A DNA stretch of 64,000 nucleotides from the NCBI GenBank assembly GCA_044368415.1, contig JBIPLJ010000014.1:1-64000 (forward strand). The letters are read 5' to 3'. The position numbers and the translations under genes are program-made. The notes under the pieces were generated by a model. It searched no databases, was not told where the DNA came from, and saw only the letters and a list, made by a program, of their open reading frames with translations. This DNA comes from UBA4615 sp044368415 (lineage in GTDB: Bacteria; Pseudomonadota; Gammaproteobacteria; Burkholderiales; Burkholderiaceae_E). Shown here piece by piece: positions 61,610 to 64,000 of the stretch (positions are counted from its first letter, which is position 1; each line of letters opens with the position of its first letter).

Positions 61610-62806
61610 TCAGACAGTGCCTTCGGCGCGCATCACCGCGATCTCGGGGTCGCGATAGCCGAACTCGCGCAGCACCTCCTCGGTATGTTCGCCCAGGCGC
61701 GGCGGGCGCCTGCGGAACGCGGCGGGCGTGGAACCCAGCTCGAAGGTCGGCACCGCGACCGGTACCGGCACCGGCGAGTCGGGATGCTCGACCGGATGCA
61801 GGTAGCCGCCGGCCCGCACCTGCTCATGGTCGAGCGCCTGCTGTGGCGACAGCACCGGGCCCGCCGGGATCCGGGCCCGGCCGAGCGCGCCGAGCGCCTC
61901 GTCGGTGGTGAGCATTGCGCACCACTGCTGCGTGCGCGCCGACAGCAGCTCGCCCTGCTCGCCGCGCGCAAGGTCGTCGACGAAGCGCGGGTCGGCCTTC
62001 CAGCCGGGCTCGCCGACCAGCTCGCACCAGCGCCCGAAGATGCCGTCGCCGACCACCTGCATCACGATCCAGCCGTCGCGCGTGCGGAACAGGTCGACCG
62101 GCCCGGCGGTCTGCCCGCGGTTGCCGCTGGCCACGCGGTTCGGCGCGCGCAGCGCCTGCTCGATCAGCAGCGGGTTGTTCGCCATCAGGGCCGAGCGCAG
62201 CAGCGAGCCCTCGACGACCTGCCCGCGGCCGGTGGTCCCGCGCGCCATCAGCGCGGCCAGCGTGCCGATCGCGCAGTTGGCCGCAGTCATGAAGTCGACC
62301 CAGTTGACGTTCGCACGGTAGGGCTGGTCTTCGGTGCCGGTCATGTGGACGCCCCCCGCCATCACCTGGCCGACCGCGTCGAAGCCGACCCGGTCCGCCC
62401 AGGGCCCGCGCGAGCCGTAGGCCGATGCCGTCACCAGGATCACCCGCGGGTTGAACGCCGACAGCGTCGGGTAGTCGAGGCCGAGCGCGACGAGGCCGGC
62501 GCGCGGCAGGTTCGCGACGACGACATCGGCGCCGGCCACCAGCCGTCGCACCACCTCCCGGCCCGCGGGCGTGCCCGGCGACAGCGTGATGCCGCGCTTG
62601 TTGCGGTTGCACTGCAGGTAGGTGCCCCCGTCGCCGCCGTCGGTGACGGGCGCCACGCCACGGTCCTCGCCGCCGCCGGGGCGCTCGATGCGGATCACGT
62701 CGGCGCCGAGGTCGCCGAGCAGCGCGGCGCAGTGCGGGCCGGCGATGTAGCGGCCGAAGTCCAGCACGCGGATGCCGGCGAGCACGCCGTCGGTGGGGGC
62801 GGTCAT
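61610..62806 (-). CDS. CaiB/BaiF (class III) CoA-transferase
   Basis: The 398-aa protein has the family III pattern: GIRVLDFGRYIAGPHCAALL, GDLGADVIRIERPGGGEDRG, NRNKRGITLSP, VTASAYGSRGPWADRVGFDA, GGVHMTGTEDQPYR, NWVDFMTAANCAIG and a C-terminal RPPRLGEHTEEVLREFGY. It would move CoA between carboxylic acids; donor and acceptor cannot be inferred. No acyl-CoA dehydrogenase or regulator adjoins it. Confidence 0.9.
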   Translation of the reverse strand: MTAPTDGVLAGIRVLDFGRYIAGPHCAALLGDLGADVIRIERPGGGEDRGVAPVTDGGDGGTYLQCNRNKRGITLSPGTPAGREVVRRLVAGADVVVANLPRAGLVALGLDYPTLSAFNPRVILVTASAYGSRGPWADRVGFDAVGQVMAGGVHMTGTEDQPYRANVNWVDFMTAANCAIGTLAALMARGTTGRGQVVEGSLLRSALMANNPLLIEQALRAPNRVASGNRGQTAGPVDLFRTRDGWIVMQVVGDGIFGRWCELVGEPGWKADPRFVDDLARGEQGELLSARTQQWCAMLTTDEALGALGRARIPAGPVLSPQQALDHEQVRAGGYLHPVEHPDSPVPVPVAVPTFELGSTPAAFRRRPPRLGEHTEEVLREFGYRDPEIAVMRAEGTV

Positions 62807-62974
62807 TGGGGCGTCTCCTCGATCGTGTCGTCGCGGCCGGTGCCGCGGTCTCGGCCGATACGGTGGCGCAGCATCGCAGGCCAGCCGCCGGCGCGCAAAC
62901 CGCAGGATCTCGTCGACGTGCTGAGGCTCGCGGTGCGCGCCCGGCTACACGGGCTTCGCCGCTAGAATCGGACG

Positions 62975-64000
62975 ATGGCGCGCATCATTCCCGACGGCTG
63001 GCGTGAACTGGCCGACAGCGACTCCACGACTGCCGCGCTGCCCGCGTCCGCCCAGCGGCACCGCGAGACCCTCGAGCTGTTCGCCCGCGGCCTGCCCGAC
63101 GACTACACCGTCTATCACGCGGTCCACTGGACCACCGTCGAGCGCGGCTTCTCGGTCTACGGCGAAATCGACTTCGTCGTCGTGAACCGGCACGGCGACG
63201 TGCTGCTCGTCGAGCAGAAGACCGGCTTCCTTGAGGAGGGTGGCGACGGACTCCTCAAGCGCGAGCGCGGCCGCATCCGCAACGTGCCGGTACAGATTGC
63301 GCGGACCGTCACGACCCTGCGCGACAAGCTCGCGCGCCGCCCCGGCTGCGAGTCGATCCGCGTCGAGTACCTGCTCTACTGCCCCGACTACACGGTGCGC
63401 CGCATCGAGACTGCCGGCCTGTCCGCCGACCGGCTGGTGGATGCCTCGCGCCGCGACCGCCTCGTGCCGGTGATCCGCGAGGTGCTGCCGCCGGGGCGCG
63501 TCGGACCCTCGGGCACGAATGCGCCGGCGTGGCAGCAGGTCGACCGGTTCTTTCGCGACGTGATCGAGCTCGAGACCGACGTCAACGCGCTGGTCGGCCG
63601 GGCGCAGGCGCTGGTCACGCGGATCTCCGGCGGCCTGGCGCACTGGGCGCGCCAACTCGAGTTCACGCCCTTCCGGCTGCACGTCGACGGCACGGCGGGC
63701 TCGGGCAAGACGCAGCTCGCGCTCGCCGAGTACCGCGACGCGGTCGCCCGCGGCGCGCGCCCGCTCTACGTCTGCTACAACCGCCCGCTGGCCGACCACT
63801 TCGCCGCGATCGTGCCGCCCGGCGGCGAGGTCTGCACCTTCCACACGCTGTGCCAGCGGATGCTGCGCGACGCCGGCCGCTCGGTCGACCTGTCGGCGCC
63901 CGACGGCTTCGAGCGGCTCGAGCGCGAGGCCGCACAGGTAGCAGTCGATGCCCGCTGGGTCTTCGACACCGTGGTCGTCGACGAGGGCCAGGACTTCCCG
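62975..64000 (+). CDS. NERD-nuclease and UvrD-like helicase protein (5' part)
   Basis: The gene starts at ATG 62975, seven bases after a TAGAAT -10-like box, and runs off the window. Residues ~20-160 form a NERD nuclease domain: YTVYHAVHWTTVERGFSVYG, GEIDFVVVNRHGDVLLVEQK with the D-x(n)-E-x-K catalytic residues. The following ATPase has Walker A HVDGTAGSGKTQLALAEYRD (~240) and VVVDEGQDFP (Walker B, UvrD type) at the window edge. NERD-helicase fusions are typical of DNA-processing or defence-linked proteins. Incomplete here. Confidence 0.85.
   Translation, partial: MARIIPDGWRELADSDSTTAALPASAQRHRETLELFARGLPDDYTVYHAVHWTTVERGFSVYGEIDFVVVNRHGDVLLVEQKTGFLEEGGDGLLKRERGRIRNVPVQIARTVTTLRDKLARRPGCESIRVEYLLYCPDYTVRRIETAGLSADRLVDASRRDRLVPVIREVLPPGRVGPSGTNAPAWQQVDRFFRDVIELETDVNALVGRAQALVTRISGGLAHWARQLEFTPFRLHVDGTAGSGKTQLALAEYRDAVARGARPLYVCYNRPLADHFAAIVPPGGEVCTFHTLCQRMLRDAGRSVDLSAPDGFERLEREAAQVAVDARWVFDTVVVDEGQDFP

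Overview
The window looks like chromosomal DNA of a very high-GC betaproteobacterium, most likely of the Burkholderiales. This is inferred from overall gene content and strong G/C third-codon bias; there is no rRNA marker here. Content is mostly housekeeping and accessory metabolism: phosphoenolpyruvate carboxylase, a 6-phosphofructokinase, a three-subunit molybdenum hydroxylase, PHB depolymerase, O-acetylhomoserine sulfhydrylase, PPK2, a TPP-riboswitch-controlled HMP transporter and two chemoreceptors. Scattered gene remnants (antitoxin, pepE, CDGSH protein, a Rossmann-fold start after bchC) show that the region has been rearranged.

Layout. 1-610: antitoxin remnant and a palindromic operator. 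611-2225: OmpA-like protein and a membrane protein with VEKPVDR repeats plus a HhH domain. 2373-5879: large TM0106-type nuclease/helicase. 6148-7738: small membrane protein, a gene remnant and a Phd/FitB toxin-antitoxin pair. 7825-12016: ppc and pfk. 12055-15160: alpha/beta hydrolase, light-dependent protochlorophyllide reductase (LPOR), divergent bchC and a truncated downstream gene; this is the most unexpected part of the window. 15169-16452: zinc-ribbon protein and a solitary HicB. 16775-24294: a six-gene minus-strand run (PLD lipoprotein, metallophosphoesterase lipoprotein, a frameshifted gene, a membrane protein, MoxR ATPase, VWA protein). 24599-30729: amidase, SOUL protein, secreted helical protein plus chemoreceptor, PHB depolymerase with its RHH partner.

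30832-34464: molybdenum hydroxylase (FAD, Mo and 2Fe-2S subunits). 34650-40672: a lipid/envelope-looking block (GT4 mannosyltransferase-like, Mpo1-like membrane protein, anchored class III aminotransferase, phosphatidylserine decarboxylase, MFS). 40689-44663: SnoaL-like, MOSC with a coupled 29-aa ORF, MliC/META lipoprotein, HCCA isomerase-like, LLM flavoprotein. 44723-46139: cytX with TPP riboswitch. 46338-50414: pepE fragment coupled to an MFS gene, LysE exporter with a non-canonical start, GST/DUF3830 pair, CDGSH remnant. 50428-53475: ppk2, orphan atpE, small secreted protein, metY. 53556-58378: thioesterase, quinone reductase, NnrU, thioredoxin-TPR (CnoX-like), patatin. 58601-58704: a candidate small RNA with anti-Shine-Dalgarno loops. 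59152-64000: YchJ, chemoreceptor, CoA-transferase and the start of a NERD-domain helicase cut by the window end.

The strongest leads are LPOR beside bchC with a tandem repeat between them, the PLD/phosphoesterase/MoxR/VWA operon, the C-rich small RNA candidate, the secreted four-helix protein ahead of a chemoreceptor, the solitary ATP synthase subunit c, and the 29-aa ORF fused by ATGA overlap to the MOSC gene. All functional calls rest on reading motifs by eye; no database search was possible.
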